From Halobaculum magnesiiphilum (GTDB lineage: Archaea; Halobacteriota; Halobacteria; Halobacteriales; Haloferacaceae): a stretch of DNA of 64,000 nucleotides. The notes beneath the pieces are model-generated. The model saw only the letters and a list, made by a program, of their open reading frames with translations. It searched no databases and was not told the origin of the DNA. The stretch is taken from NCBI RefSeq assembly GCF_019823105.1, contig NZ_CP081958.1, positions 248,001 through 312,000 of the forward strand, given 5' to 3'. This document shows positions 1 to 8,443 of the stretch, piece by piece (the first letter of the stretch is position 1; the number at the start of each line of letters is the position of its first letter). The position numbers were made by a program, and so were the translations under genes.

Positions 1-1
1 C

Positions 2-283
2 GGCGCCGACGCGATCCACGTCGACGCGATGGACTCCGAGGGCGTCGTCGGAGTCGTGAAGGACGCGGCGCCCGAACTGGTCGTGATCGCGAACAACGGC
101 GTCCGCGGCCGGCGGACGGTCCGCGAGTACCTCGCGGCCAGCGCCGACGCGGTGAGCGTCGGCCGCCCGAGCGACGCCGAGCGCGTGCTCCGTCGGGTTC
201 GGGCGGCGGTCGACGAGTGGACCGACGAGGCCGAACAGCCGGGGGTCGCCGCCGAAGCGGGGCCGCCGGAGGTGGGACGGTGA
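2..283 (+). CDS. Dus-like TIM-barrel protein, C-terminal part (5' end outside window)
   Basis: Only the last 93 residues are visible; the gene enters from the left edge in frame 2. The sequence runs from a GADAIHVDAMD strand through IANNGVRGRRTVREYL to a SADAVSVGRPSD turn. This is the phosphate-binding end of a flavin-dependent TIM barrel of the tRNA-dihydrouridine synthase type; archaeal members include methanogenesis-marker-like proteins whose substrate is unclear. The stop codon overlaps the GTG start of the next gene (GTGA), so the two are translationally coupled and probably share a pathway. The family call rests on a fragment; tRNA-dihydrouridine synthase is the likeliest annotation but the catalytic part cannot be seen. 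Confidence 0.6.
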   Translation, partial: GADAIHVDAMDSEGVVGVVKDAAPELVVIANNGVRGRRTVREYLAASADAVSVGRPSDAERVLRRVRAAVDEWTDEAEQPGVAAEAGPPEVGR

Positions 284-1173
284 CCGACCCTGGCCCCGTC
301 ACGGACGCACCACGGCGCGGCCCGGCGGCCAACGCCGAACTCGCGCTGCTGCTGGAGGTCGCCGGGACGCCCAAACCGGGCAACGTCGACCGGGCACGCG
401 ACCTCGCGGCCCTGCGGTTCGAGCACTTCCTCGCGGGCGCCGTCGGCGCCCGGCCGGGGTTGGAGCGCGCGGCCGCCGGCGACCCGGTCGGCGTGGCGTT
501 CGAGACGGCCGTCGCCGGCATGAGCGAGCAGTCCGGCGGCAACACGCAGTTCGGCTGTCTCCTCCTGTTGACGCCGCTCGTGCGCGCGGCCGCGGCCGAG
601 GACCGCGCGCTCTCGCCCGACGGCGTCGCCGCGGTTTGCGAGGGCACGACCGTCGACGACGCCGCGGGCTTCTACCGCGCGTTCGAGCGCGTCGACGTGG
701 CGGTCTCCGACCCACCCGAGGGAATGGACGCCCTCGACGTGCGCCGCGGCGCCGACGCGGTGCCGGCGCTGCGCGAGCGCGGGACGACGCTGTTCGACGT
801 GATGCGCGAGTCGGCCGCGCCGGTCGACGACCGGGGACCCCCCGGCGACGCGAACGCCCGCGAGTGGGTCGCAGGGTTCCCCCGGACGTTCCGCGCGGCC
901 GAAGCGATCGCCGCCGACAACGGCCCGATCGTCGACCGTGCGGCCCGCGCGTTCCTCGACCTGCTCGCGGAGACGGAGGACACCCTCGTGCGGACACAGC
1001 ACGGTCCCGATGTCGCCCGCGAGGTGCGCGACCGGGCCGGGGAGATCGACTCGCTCGACGGGGCGGCGGCGTGGGCCGACGAGTTGGTCGAGCGCGGGAT
1101 CAACCCCGGGACGACCGCCGACGTCACGGCGGCGGCGCTGTTCGTCGCGCTCGAACGCGGGGTGTCGGTGTGA
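280..1173 (+). CDS. CitG/MdcB-like triphosphoribosyl-dephospho-CoA synthase family protein
   Basis: A 297-residue protein starting at GTG 280, four bases inside the upstream stop. The N-terminal LLLEVAGTPKPGNVDR stretch and the later EQSGGNTQFG, RTQHGPDVA and GINPGTTADVTAAALFV segments are hallmarks of the CitG/MdcB family. In bacteria that family makes the prosthetic-group precursor of citrate lyase or malonate decarboxylase from ATP and dephospho-CoA. No citrate lyase or malonate decarboxylase subunit is nearby, so the bacterial role is doubtful here. It lies between a Dus-like gene and a DUF447 gene with 4-base overlaps on both sides, which suggests one transcript and a common but unassigned cofactor-related role. 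A longer in-frame start at 217 would overlap the previous gene heavily and is less likely. Confidence 0.8.
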   Translation: MTDPGPVTDAPRRGPAANAELALLLEVAGTPKPGNVDRARDLAALRFEHFLAGAVGARPGLERAAAGDPVGVAFETAVAGMSEQSGGNTQFGCLLLLTPLVRAAAAEDRALSPDGVAAVCEGTTVDDAAGFYRAFERVDVAVSDPPEGMDALDVRRGADAVPALRERGTTLFDVMRESAAPVDDRGPPGDANAREWVAGFPRTFRAAEAIAADNGPIVDRAARAFLDLLAETEDTLVRTQHGPDVAREVRDRAGEIDSLDGAAAWADELVERGINPGTTADVTAAALFVALERGVSV

Positions 1174-1910
1174 CCGACGCCCCCGCCGGAGGCAACGGCG
1201 ACAGCGACGACAACGGCGACGACAACGCGGCGGTCGACTGGCCCGTCAATCTGACGGGCGTCACCGAGTCGGTGGTCGCGACCCTCGGCCCGAACGGGCT
1301 GTGGAACCTCGCCGCGCTCGGTCTCCACGCCCCCGAACACGACGGCCGACCCGCGGACGCGCCGGTGCGCGCGCGGACCTGGGGGCGGACGCGGACGCGA
1401 CGCAACTTCACGGAGCGCGGCGGCGGCGTCGTCCAGTTCGTCGCCGACCCGCGCGACTTCGTCGACGCCGCGGCGACGGTCCGCGAGGAGGGCGAGCCGG
1501 TGCTCGACTCGGCGGACGCGTGGGTCGAAGTCGAGGTCGAACGCGTCGACGCCGGCGAGCGCGGCGGCACCGAGTGGGTCGACTGGCACCTGTACGTGAC
1601 CGACGCCGCGGTCGAACGGACGGCCGTGCGGACGATCAACCGGGGGTTCGGCGCGGTGATCGACGCGACGGTCGCCGCCTCCCGGCTGGACGTGCCGGCG
1701 TACGACACCGGGGAGCTGCTGGCGCGGCTCCGATACTTCGCGGACGTTGTCGACCGCTGCGGCGGTCCCGCCGAGCGCGATGCGTTCGAGCGACTGCGCG
1801 AGGCGAGCGGGTGGGAGAGTCGAGACCACGGCGACGACGCCGACGGCGGGAACCGAGATGGCGGCCGGGGCGACGGGCACCGCGACGGCGACGACGCGAA
1901 CGGACGGTAG
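1170..1910 (+). CDS. DUF447 domain-containing protein
   Basis: A 246-residue protein from GTG 1170, which overlaps the stop of the CitG-like gene (GTGA). After an acidic N-terminal tail of about 20 residues comes the DUF447 core: NLTGVTESVVATLGPNGLWN near residue 30, a FTERGGGVVQFVADPRDFV strand-turn, and a C-terminal helix with AYDTGELLARLRYFADVVDRCGG. DUF447 proteins have a split-barrel fold related to flavin reductases and FMN-binding proteins, but no reaction is established. The C-terminal 35 residues are Asp/Gly/Arg-rich and look disordered. The tight coupling to the CitG-like gene is the best functional hint. The family call is fairly sure; the function is unknown. Confidence 0.8.
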   Translation: MTDAPAGGNGDSDDNGDDNAAVDWPVNLTGVTESVVATLGPNGLWNLAALGLHAPEHDGRPADAPVRARTWGRTRTRRNFTERGGGVVQFVADPRDFVDAAATVREEGEPVLDSADAWVEVEVERVDAGERGGTEWVDWHLYVTDAAVERTAVRTINRGFGAVIDATVAASRLDVPAYDTGELLARLRYFADVVDRCGGPAERDAFERLREASGWESRDHGDDADGGNRDGGRGDGHRDGDDANGR

Positions 1911-1943
1911 CGACGGGGCGACGGAGCCGGCCCGGAACGAACG

Positions 1944-1950
1944 CTTTTAG
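1944..1950 (+). promoter_or_regulatory. TATA box for the S17e gene
   Basis: CTTTTAG in an otherwise GC-rich gap, 25 to 31 bases upstream of the ATG at 1975. This spacing predicts a nearly leaderless transcript, the usual pattern in haloarchaea. Confidence 0.55.
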
Positions 1951-1974
1951 TTCGCGTTGCCTGTACGATCGGGC

Positions 1975-2169
1975 ATGGCGATCAAACCGAAGTACGTCAA
2001 GCAGCTCGCGACGCTGCTGCTGGAGAAGTACCCGCAGTCGTTCAACACCGACTTCGAGACGAACAAGGAGAACGTCGAGAAGCTGACCAACGTGGAGTCG
2101 AAGGGCGTCCGCAACCGCATCGCGGGCTACATCACGCGAAAGAAGGCCGGCAGCGCGGCCTCGGCGTAA
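1975..2169 (+). CDS. rps17e: 30S ribosomal protein S17e
   Basis: A 64-residue basic protein, full length for the archaeal form. It opens with MAIKPKYVKQLATLLLEKYP and carries the family segment NVEKLTNVESKGVRNRIAGYI, followed by a short KKAGSAASA tail. It is a component of the small ribosomal subunit found only in archaea and eukaryotes. The ATG is preceded by a well-spaced TATA-like element. It is monocistronic by position: the DUF63 gene begins about 95 bases downstream. This call is secure. Confidence 0.97.
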   Translation: MAIKPKYVKQLATLLLEKYPQSFNTDFETNKENVEKLTNVESKGVRNRIAGYITRKKAGSAASA

Positions 2170-2265
2170 TCGGGTCATCGAGTTCTCACGGAAACCGCAC
2201 CGCGGAGCGGCGGCGCCGGCGCACGCAACCGACAGCTTGAACGACGAGGGCCGCCCGTCCCCGAT

Positions 2266-3369
2266 ATGTCGAGTTCATCGTTCGCGGACCGCCTGGGAAC
2301 GTCCCCGGAGGCGGCGTATCTCGGGGGCGTCTCCGCGGCCGTCGTCGCGATCGTCGCTGCCGCGCTCGCGTTCCCGGAGGCGGTGTACGACGGCTTCGTC
2401 TGGCACTACTTCTGGGGCCCCGTACAGGCCGACGCCAACTCCGCGGTGTGTGCGATCCGTCCGGGCAGCACCGTCGAGTACCTCTACTCCAGCGCGGAGT
2501 GTTCGGCCGCGGCCGAGCCGGTCGCGTATCCGGGGTACACCCTCGTGTCGGAGGTCGGGTACGTGCTCATCCTGTTGGTCGCGCTCGCGGGCGTCGTATT
2601 GCTGCTTCGCCGCCTGGACATCGCCCGGACGACTGACTTCTTCCTCGCGCTCGTCCCCTTCTTCCTCTTCGGCGGGGCGCTGCGGGTCGTCGAGGACGCC
2701 GACAACGCGATGGCGGACACCCTGTTCCCGTACCCCTGTGACACCCTGATCATCAGCCCGTTCATCTACTTCACCGTCTTCGGGATCACGCTGGCGGTCG
2801 TCGTCGCGGCCGTCTGGCTGAACCGCAGGGGATCGATCGACGGGATCGAGCGGCCGATCCTCCTCGCCGGGATCGCGCTCAACGTCGTCACGATCGGCTT
2901 CCTCGTCGCGCTCGCGGCGACGCCGGGGAACCCGGTGACGTTCTACCCCCAGGTGATCGCCGTCATCCTCGTCGGTACCGCGGTCTCGACGGCGGCGGCG
3001 TGGTACGCGACGAAGGCGTGGATCCCGTGGGTCCACTCGGGCACCGGCACCGCCGGGATCGTCGTCCTCGCGGCCCACGCGCTCGACGGCGTCGCGAACG
3101 TCGTCGGCCTCGACTACATGGTCGCGCTGGGCGCGGGCCCGAACCTCGTCCCGAAGCACCCGGTGAACGCGTTCATCGTCGACGTGGCCGGCGCGGCGTG
3201 GCCGTTCCTCGTCGTGAAGATCGTCGCCGCCGTGTTCGTGCTCGCCATCTTCGAGGAGGAACTGTTCGAGGAGTCGCCGCGCTATGCGGTGCTGCTGCTC
3301 ATCGCGGTGACGGCCGTCGGGATGGGCCCCGGATCGCGGGACATGCTGCGCGCGACGTTCGGGATCTGA
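2266..3369 (+). CDS. DUF63 family integral membrane protein
   Basis: A 367-residue hydrophobic protein with around eight predicted membrane segments, for example [20 protein letters not shown] near residue 26, a stretch at about 95-112, and [22 protein letters not shown] near residue 125. The [14 protein letters not shown] segment with charged residues inside the membrane, and the later [13 protein letters not shown] and PKHPVNAF loops, are typical of DUF63, a family mostly confined to archaea. No function is established. The ATG at 2266 places the first membrane segment about 20 residues in. The gene stands alone on the plus strand and converges with the NTF2-like gene. Confidence 0.85.
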   Translation: MSSSSFADRLGTSPEAAYLGGVSAAVVAIVAAALAFPEAVYDGFVWHYFWGPVQADANSAVCAIRPGSTVEYLYSSAECSAAAEPVAYPGYTLVSEVGYVLILLVALAGVVLLLRRLDIARTTDFFLALVPFFLFGGALRVVEDADNAMADTLFPYPCDTLIISPFIYFTVFGITLAVVVAAVWLNRRGSIDGIERPILLAGIALNVVTIGFLVALAATPGNPVTFYPQVIAVILVGTAVSTAAAWYATKAWIPWVHSGTGTAGIVVLAAHALDGVANVVGLDYMVALGAGPNLVPKHPVNAFIVDVAGAAWPFLVVKIVAAVFVLAIFEEELFEESPRYAVLLLIAVTAVGMGPGSRDMLRATFGI

Positions 3370-3417
3370 GTCGGGGATCGGGTTCCGGGGCCGCGAACGC
3401 CCCGGGCGGGGACGCGG

Positions 3418-3789
3418 TCAGTTCTTCGGGTTCACCACCGCGCCGAGCGTCTGCGTCGAGATCACCCCGTCGTGGACGTGGAACGTGTCGGTCGCGAACT
3501 CGTAGCTGTTGTCCGGCGTCTCGGCGTGCCAGACGATGTAGGCGATGTCGTCCTCGACGACCTTCCGGTCCAGCTGGAAGTCGACGTCCTCCTGTTCGAA
3601 CTCCGCGAACAGCCCCTCGAACAGCGTGCGGATCTCGTCGAGGCCGTGAAAGGTTCCGGCCGTGTTCGTGATGACGACGGAGTCGTCTGTGTAGTCCGCC
3701 AGCATCTCCTCCATGTCCTGGGTCGCGAACGCGTCGAGATGGTGGTCGAGCACTGACTCGGTCGTGGCCGATGAACCGGTGGATGCCAT
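3418..3789 (-). CDS. SnoaL/NTF2-like fold protein
   Basis: A 123-residue protein of the cone-shaped NTF2/SnoaL superfamily. The N-terminal helix (DHHLDAFATQDMEEMLADYT) is followed by DDSVVITNTAGTFHGLDEIRTLFEGLFAEF, the standard helix-strand signature, then VEDDIAYIVWHAETPDNSYEFATDTFHVHDG. Members are often small-molecule isomerases, cyclases or stress proteins, and the substrate cannot be read from sequence. It converges with the DUF63 gene and is transcribed alone. The start is taken at ATG 3789. Confidence 0.75.
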   Translation of the reverse strand: MASTGSSATTESVLDHHLDAFATQDMEEMLADYTDDSVVITNTAGTFHGLDEIRTLFEGLFAEFEQEDVDFQLDRKVVEDDIAYIVWHAETPDNSYEFATDTFHVHDGVISTQTLGAVVNPKN

Positions 3790-3916
3790 GCGGGATCGGA
3801 TCGACGGTTCGACCGCGACGGGGAACTTCGTATCGTCAGATAAGCGTCGATTGCGTGTCAGAAATTCAACCGAGCCCCGCGACGGTCGGCGGATCGGCGG
3901 GTGACGCCGCGCCGGG

Positions 3917-5785
3917 TTACTCCAGCACGACGAGCACGTCGCCCATGTCGACGGAGTCGCCCTCGCCGACCAGCACCCGGCTCACGACGCCGCCCTTGTC
4001 GGCGACCACGTCGTTCTCCATCTTCATCGCCTCCAGCACGCACACCACGTCGCCGGCGGCGACCTCGTCGCCCTCGCTCACGTCGACCGAGAGGATGGTG
4101 CCCTGCATCTCGGCGGCGATCGCCTCGCCGTCGCCCTCGACGACGACCTCGTCGCCGCCGTCGTCCTCCTCGGCCACGTCGGGGCGCTCCATCCGACCGG
4201 AGCCCGCACTGCCGCCGTTGGGCGTCGGGATCGCGGGCGCGCCGCGCTCCTCGAGACTTACCTCGAAGCGCTTGCCGTTCACCTCGACGGTGAACTCGCG
4301 TTCGGTCGACTCCTCCTCGTCGGCGTCAGATCCGCCCAGGTCCGCGTCGCCGGTGCCCCACCGCTCCTGGGCCTCGGCGAACGTCGAGCGGTCGGCCTCC
4401 TCGTCGAGGTACTTCGTCGTGTGCTTGCCGGCGACGAACGCCTCGTCGGTGAGCATCAGCCGGTGGAACGGGACGATGGTGACGACGCCCTCGATGTCGT
4501 ACTCCGCGAGCGCGCGCCGCGACCGGGCGATGCACTCCTCGCGGTCGCTCCCGTGGACGATCAGCTTCGCGATCATCGAGTCGTAGTCGGTCACGAGGTC
4601 GTCGCCCTGTCGGAGCGCGTCGTCGAGGCGGACGCCGATGCCGCCCGGCGGGTCGTACGTCTCCAGGCTGCCCTGGTTGGCCGGCGCGAAGTCGTTGGCG
4701 GCGTTCTCCGCGTTGATGCGGAACTCGATCGCGTGGCCCTCCAGCTCGACCTCCTCCTGCGCGAACCCGATCTCCTCGCCCATCGCGACCCGGAGCTGCT
4801 CTTTCACGATGTCGATGCCCGTCAGCTCCTCGGTGACGGTGTGCTCGACCTGGATCCGGGTGTTCACCTCCAGGAAGTAGAAGTTCGTGTCCGGGCCGAG
4901 CAGCTCGCCGTCCTCGCGGTCGGTGTCCTCCTCGACGAGGAACTCGACGGTGCCGGCGTTCGTGTAGTCGGGCGCGCGGACGCCGCGGCGGGCGGCCTCG
5001 CCGATCTGCTCGCGCAGTTCGTCCGATAGCGCCGGCGACGGTCCCTCCTCGATGACCTTCTGGTGGCGCCGTTGGAGCGAGCAGTCGCGCTCGCCGAGGT
5101 GGCGGACGTTGCCGTGGTGGTCGGCGACGATCTGCACCTCGATGTGGCGCGGGTTCTCCAGGTACCGCTCCAGATAGACGGAGTCGTTGGAGAAGTACGC
5201 CTCGCCCTCACGTTTGGCGGATTCGAGCTGATCGGCCGCCTCGTCCTCGCCCTCAACGACCTTCATCCCGCGGCCGCCGCCCCCGCCCTCCGCCTTGATG
5301 GCGACGGGATAGCCGTGCTCGTCGCCGAAGTCGGTGACCTCCTGCGGGTCGTCGACGGGTTCGGTCGTCCCGGGGACGATCGGCACGTCGGCCTCGCTCA
5401 TGATCGTCCGGGCCTTCGTCTTCTCGCCGAGCGATTCCATCGCCTCGGCGTCCGGGCCGACCCACGTGATGCCCTCGGCGTCGCCGACCTTTGCCGCGAA
5501 GTCGGCGTTCTCCGCGAGGAAGCCGTAGCCGGGGTGGATCGCGTCGGCGCCGGCCTTGCGGGCGGCCTCGACGATCGCGTCCTGGTCGAGGTAGGAGTCG
5601 GCCGCGCGGGCGGGACCGACGTTGTACGCCTCGTCGGCGTAGCGGACGTGACCGCCGTGTTTGTCCGCCTCGGAGTACACCGCGACCGTGTCGATGCCGA
5701 GCTCCTCGCAGGCGCGCATCACGCGCACCGCGATCTCCCCGCGGTTGGCGACGAGCACCTTGTCGAACGCCTGGGTTTCGGTCAT
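3917..5785 (-). CDS. pccA: Propionyl/acetyl-CoA carboxylase alpha chain (biotin carboxylase + biotin carrier)
   Basis: A 622-residue fusion. Residues 1 to about 450 are a biotin carboxylase: [19 protein letters not shown] at the start, the glycine-rich ATP-grasp loop [14 protein letters not shown] near 165, and [16 protein letters not shown] near 290. The C-terminal 75 residues are a biotinyl domain with the acceptor lysine in EAMKMEN (Lys588). The enzyme charges biotin with bicarbonate using ATP and passes the carboxyl to the PccB subunit. A TATA-like element lies about 33 bases upstream of the ATG (5814-5822), so it has its own promoter. In other haloarchaea pccA follows pccB and pccX directly. 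Here a regulator and a P450 gene lie in between. Acetyl-CoA may also be a substrate. Confidence 0.95.
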   Translation of the reverse strand: MTETQAFDKVLVANRGEIAVRVMRACEELGIDTVAVYSEADKHGGHVRYADEAYNVGPARAADSYLDQDAIVEAARKAGADAIHPGYGFLAENADFAAKVGDAEGITWVGPDAEAMESLGEKTKARTIMSEADVPIVPGTTEPVDDPQEVTDFGDEHGYPVAIKAEGGGGGRGMKVVEGEDEAADQLESAKREGEAYFSNDSVYLERYLENPRHIEVQIVADHHGNVRHLGERDCSLQRRHQKVIEEGPSPALSDELREQIGEAARRGVRAPDYTNAGTVEFLVEEDTDREDGELLGPDTNFYFLEVNTRIQVEHTVTEELTGIDIVKEQLRVAMGEEIGFAQEEVELEGHAIEFRINAENAANDFAPANQGSLETYDPPGGIGVRLDDALRQGDDLVTDYDSMIAKLIVHGSDREECIARSRRALAEYDIEGVVTIVPFHRLMLTDEAFVAGKHTTKYLDEEADRSTFAEAQERWGTGDADLGGSDADEEESTEREFTVEVNGKRFEVSLEERGAPAIPTPNGGSAGSGRMERPDVAEEDDGGDEVVVEGDGEAIAAEMQGTILSVDVSEGDEVAAGDVVCVLEAMKMENDVVADKGGVVSRVLVGEGDSVDMGDVLVVLE

Positions 5786-5915
5786 TCTTGCGAGGTGGTT
5801 CCGCAGGCCGTCTACTCAAACCGTCGGTTCGGGATCGTCCAGCGTGGCGGCCGGATCGGTTGACCGGACGAACGAGTTTCGCGGACCCGAGTAAACGCTC
5901 CCAACTCCGTGGCGT

Positions 5916-6578
5916 TCACTCCGCCCCGAGCGCGTCGGCGACGAGCGCGCGTTCGGCCTTCCGGAGGTGCGCGGAGACGGTCGCGCGGGCGCAGTCGAGC
6001 TCGTCCGCGACCGCATCGAGGTCGGTCTCCCGGGGAACCTCGTAGTAGCCGGCGTCGAAGGCGACCGCGAGCGCCTCGCGCTGGCGGGCGGTGAGACGGG
6101 CCGCGGGTGAGCCGAGTCGATGGTCGAGGTCGCCGACGTGGTGGACCGTCGCCGAAAGTCCCTCGGGAAGGTCACGAAACGCCGACCGAAGCGCCCCCGC
6201 CTCGCCGACGACGCGTAGACGCATCCTCCCCCCGGCGTCGTACAGGACCGGGAACGTCACCACGAGGCCGCGCTCGGCGAAGGCGGCGCGCCACGCGGCG
6301 TCCTCGGGCCGCGTCTCCTGCACCACGAACGAGTGAAACCGGTCCTCGTCCACCGGCGAGAGCTGGAACTCGGGGACCGAGTCGACGCCCGCGATCGCCT
6401 CCCGGTAGCGGTCGAGGTCGCCCTCGACGAGGAACAGCGCGTACTCGATGTCCCGTCCGGGGACGGCCTGCCACGCGAGCAGTTCCTCCCGGCGGACGGC
6501 GTCCGTTTCGGCGATGAACGCCTGCATCGGGTGGCGGGTCGACGCCGGCTGGTCGATCGTCGCGTCGAGGTAGCGCAT
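5916..6578 (-). CDS. Bat-type HTH_10 transcriptional regulator
   Basis: A 220-residue haloarchaeal regulator. The last 60 residues form the HTH_10 (Bat-type) DNA-binding domain: LTARQREALAVAFDAGYYEV, then the second helix DLDAVADELDCARATVSAHL and a basic RKAERALV. The N-terminal 150 residues form the mixed alpha/beta sensor half usual in this family, with no recognisable ligand motif. It is transcribed divergently from the P450 gene across 93 bases, so it probably controls that gene and itself. A TATA-like TTATTTGG lies on the minus strand near 6612. It separates pccA from pccX-pccB, and whether it also regulates the carboxylase cannot be told. Confidence 0.85.
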   Translation of the reverse strand: MRYLDATIDQPASTRHPMQAFIAETDAVRREELLAWQAVPGRDIEYALFLVEGDLDRYREAIAGVDSVPEFQLSPVDEDRFHSFVVQETRPEDAAWRAAFAERGLVVTFPVLYDAGGRMRLRVVGEAGALRSAFRDLPEGLSATVHHVGDLDHRLGSPAARLTARQREALAVAFDAGYYEVPRETDLDAVADELDCARATVSAHLRKAERALVADALGAE

Positions 6579-6671
6579 CCGTCCGATCGTCGGGATCCGT
6601 CCGCGATACCAAATAACTACACGACGTGCTTCGCGCGAACGTCAAACTGACCACGTCGGCAACACACGGGT

Positions 6672-8132
6672 ATGAACGGTTCGACCGCCTCCGAGGGCGC
6701 CGCGGCGGACGAGCAGTCGCACGGCCACGCGCGACGGAGCCACGATCCGGACGCGGCGATCGCGGACCGTCGCACCGAGGGTCCCGCAGCGGCGGGGTCG
6801 GACCCCGAGCGTGCGCCGCTGCCGCCCGGCCCCGACGGCGTCCCGGTGCTCGGGACGCTGCCGCGGTTCGTGCGGGACCCGTTCGCGTTCTACGACCGCC
6901 TGTTCGCGTACGGCGACGTGGTGTCGTACGACTTCGGCCTGTGGAACAACGTCACGCTGTTTCACCCGGACGATGTGCAGCGGGTTCTCGTCGACGACGC
7001 CGACCGCTTCCGGAAGTCGCACGTCCAGCGACGCTCCGGGGTCGACTTCCTGGAGAACGGCCTGCTGTTGACCGAGGGCGAGGAGTGGCGCGAGCAGCGG
7101 ACGCAGCTCCAACCCCTGTTCTACCGGGAGAAGATCGAGACGTTCGCGGGTGCGATGGTGGAGGAGGCCCGGGAACTGGTCGACTCGTGGGACGACGGCG
7201 AGGTGGTCGACCTGGTCGACGCCTACTCGACGCTGGCGATGCGCGTGCTCGGCCGGACGCTGTTCGGCGTCGACGTGCACGACGGCGACGGGTACGAGGT
7301 GATCCGGAGGGCCGCGACGAGCGTACAGGAGCGCGCGGACGCGGGGTCGGTCACGGCGTTCCTCCCCGACTGGGTTCCGACGCCGGCGAACCGCCGGTTC
7401 GCGCGCGACACCGACGCCTTTCGCGAGTACGTCGACCGGCTGGTCCGCGAGCGTCGCGGGAGCGATCCCGCCGACGCCGACGACCTGTTGACCCTGCTGG
7501 TCGGGCTCGGCGAGGGCGACGCCCTCTCGGACGAGGCGGTGCGCGACCAACTGATGACGTTCCTGTTCGCGGGCCACGAGACCACGTCGCTCGCGCTCTC
7601 GTACGCGACCCACGCGCTCGCTCGCCGTCCGGATATCGCCGACGACCTCCGCGCCGAGGCGGCCGCCGCGGGCGACCTCGACGCGGCGGCGATACGGTCG
7701 CTCGATCTGACCGACCGCGTCGTCTCGGAGAGCCTCCGGACGTACCCGCCCGCGTACGTCCTGTTCCGCGAGCCGACCGAGGACGTGGTCGTCGGCGGCT
7801 ACCGGATCCCGGCGGGAACGAACATTTCGCTCCCGATCTGGCGACTCCACACTGACCCGCGCTGGTGGGACGACCCCGAGTCGTTCGACCCGTCGCGCTG
7901 GCTCGACGAGGACCCCGACCGGCCGGAGCACGCGTACCTCCCGTTCGGCGCCGGGCCGCGCCACTGTATCGGGATGCGGTTCGCGTCGCTGGAACTTCGA
8001 GCGACGCTCGCGACCGTGTTCCGGGAGATCGCGTTCGACCCCGTGCCGGCCGACGCCGGCGAGCCGTCCTTCGAGGCGGCGGCGACGCTCCAGCCGAGCG
8101 AGCCGCTCCGCGTTCGCGTCTCGAAGCGGTAA
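6672..8132 (+). CDS. Cytochrome P450
   Basis: A 486-residue soluble P450 of the kind common in haloarchaea. Visible motifs: proline-rich entry PLPPGPDGVPVLGTL near 55, the I-helix oxygen-activation motif FAGHETTSLAL near 300, the K-helix ESLRTYPP (ExxR), and the haem loop FGAGPRHCIGMRF with the thiolate ligand Cys432. There is no membrane anchor; the first 50 residues are polar and low-complexity. It should hydroxylate or epoxidise a lipophilic substrate with electrons from a ferredoxin, but neither the substrate nor the partner is in the window. The divergent Bat-type regulator next door is the likely controller. It lies within what is an uninterrupted pcc operon in other haloarchaea. Confidence 0.95.
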   Translation: MNGSTASEGAAADEQSHGHARRSHDPDAAIADRRTEGPAAAGSDPERAPLPPGPDGVPVLGTLPRFVRDPFAFYDRLFAYGDVVSYDFGLWNNVTLFHPDDVQRVLVDDADRFRKSHVQRRSGVDFLENGLLLTEGEEWREQRTQLQPLFYREKIETFAGAMVEEARELVDSWDDGEVVDLVDAYSTLAMRVLGRTLFGVDVHDGDGYEVIRRAATSVQERADAGSVTAFLPDWVPTPANRRFARDTDAFREYVDRLVRERRGSDPADADDLLTLLVGLGEGDALSDEAVRDQLMTFLFAGHETTSLALSYATHALARRPDIADDLRAEAAAAGDLDAAAIRSLDLTDRVVSESLRTYPPAYVLFREPTEDVVVGGYRIPAGTNISLPIWRLHTDPRWWDDPESFDPSRWLDEDPDRPEHAYLPFGAGPRHCIGMRFASLELRATLATVFREIAFDPVPADAGEPSFEAAATLQPSEPLRVRVSKR

Positions 8133-8163
8133 GGGGTCGCCTCCGCGGTGGGGCCCCGTCCGT

Positions 8164-8442
8164 TCAGAACCGATCCGTCCGGCCGCTCGCGGTCCACGCG
8201 TCCGTGGGGGCGCCGCGAGGGACGCGCGCGCCTCGACCGCCCAGGGAGTCGAGGCGGCCCGCGAAGGCCCACCGCTTGCCGTCCCACGTCTCCTCGCCGC
8301 CGTCCTCGGCGGCCGCGGCGGCGGTCGCCTCCGAGTCGCGGACGTGCGCGCCGACAGCCGCGAGGATCGCGGCGGCCTCCTCGTCGTCGGCGTCGTCCGG
8401 GAGCGTCAGGCGCTCGGCGACCGGGGGGTCGTCGTCGACCAT
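8164..8442 (-). CDS. pccX: Acyl-CoA carboxylase small accessory subunit (PccX type)
   Basis: A 92-residue protein whose start lies one base after the pccB stop, so the two are co-transcribed and probably coupled. The N-terminal [27 protein letters not shown] helix and the central [17 protein letters not shown] stretch match the small subunit found in haloarchaeal propionyl-CoA carboxylase loci, which resembles actinobacterial epsilon subunits. In Haloferax this polypeptide is needed for an active complex. The last 20 residues are rich in Gly, Arg and Thr. The role is assigned by position and resemblance; no catalytic residues are expected. Confidence 0.8.
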   Translation of the reverse strand: MVDDDPPVAERLTLPDDADDEEAAAILAAVGAHVRDSEATAAAAAEDGGEETWDGKRWAFAGRLDSLGGRGARVPRGAPTDAWTASGRTDRF

Positions 8443-8443
8443 C

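Noticed and set aside
299-997. Long Arg-rich frames antisense to real genes across the window
   Set aside because: High-GC haloarchaeal genes open long shadow frames in all other phases; these have poly-Arg/Pro/Ser composition and no motifs.
5786-5915. Missing pcc-operon gene between pccA and the Bat-type regulator
   Set aside because: Only 130 bases, with the pccA TATA-like element and no frame of useful length.
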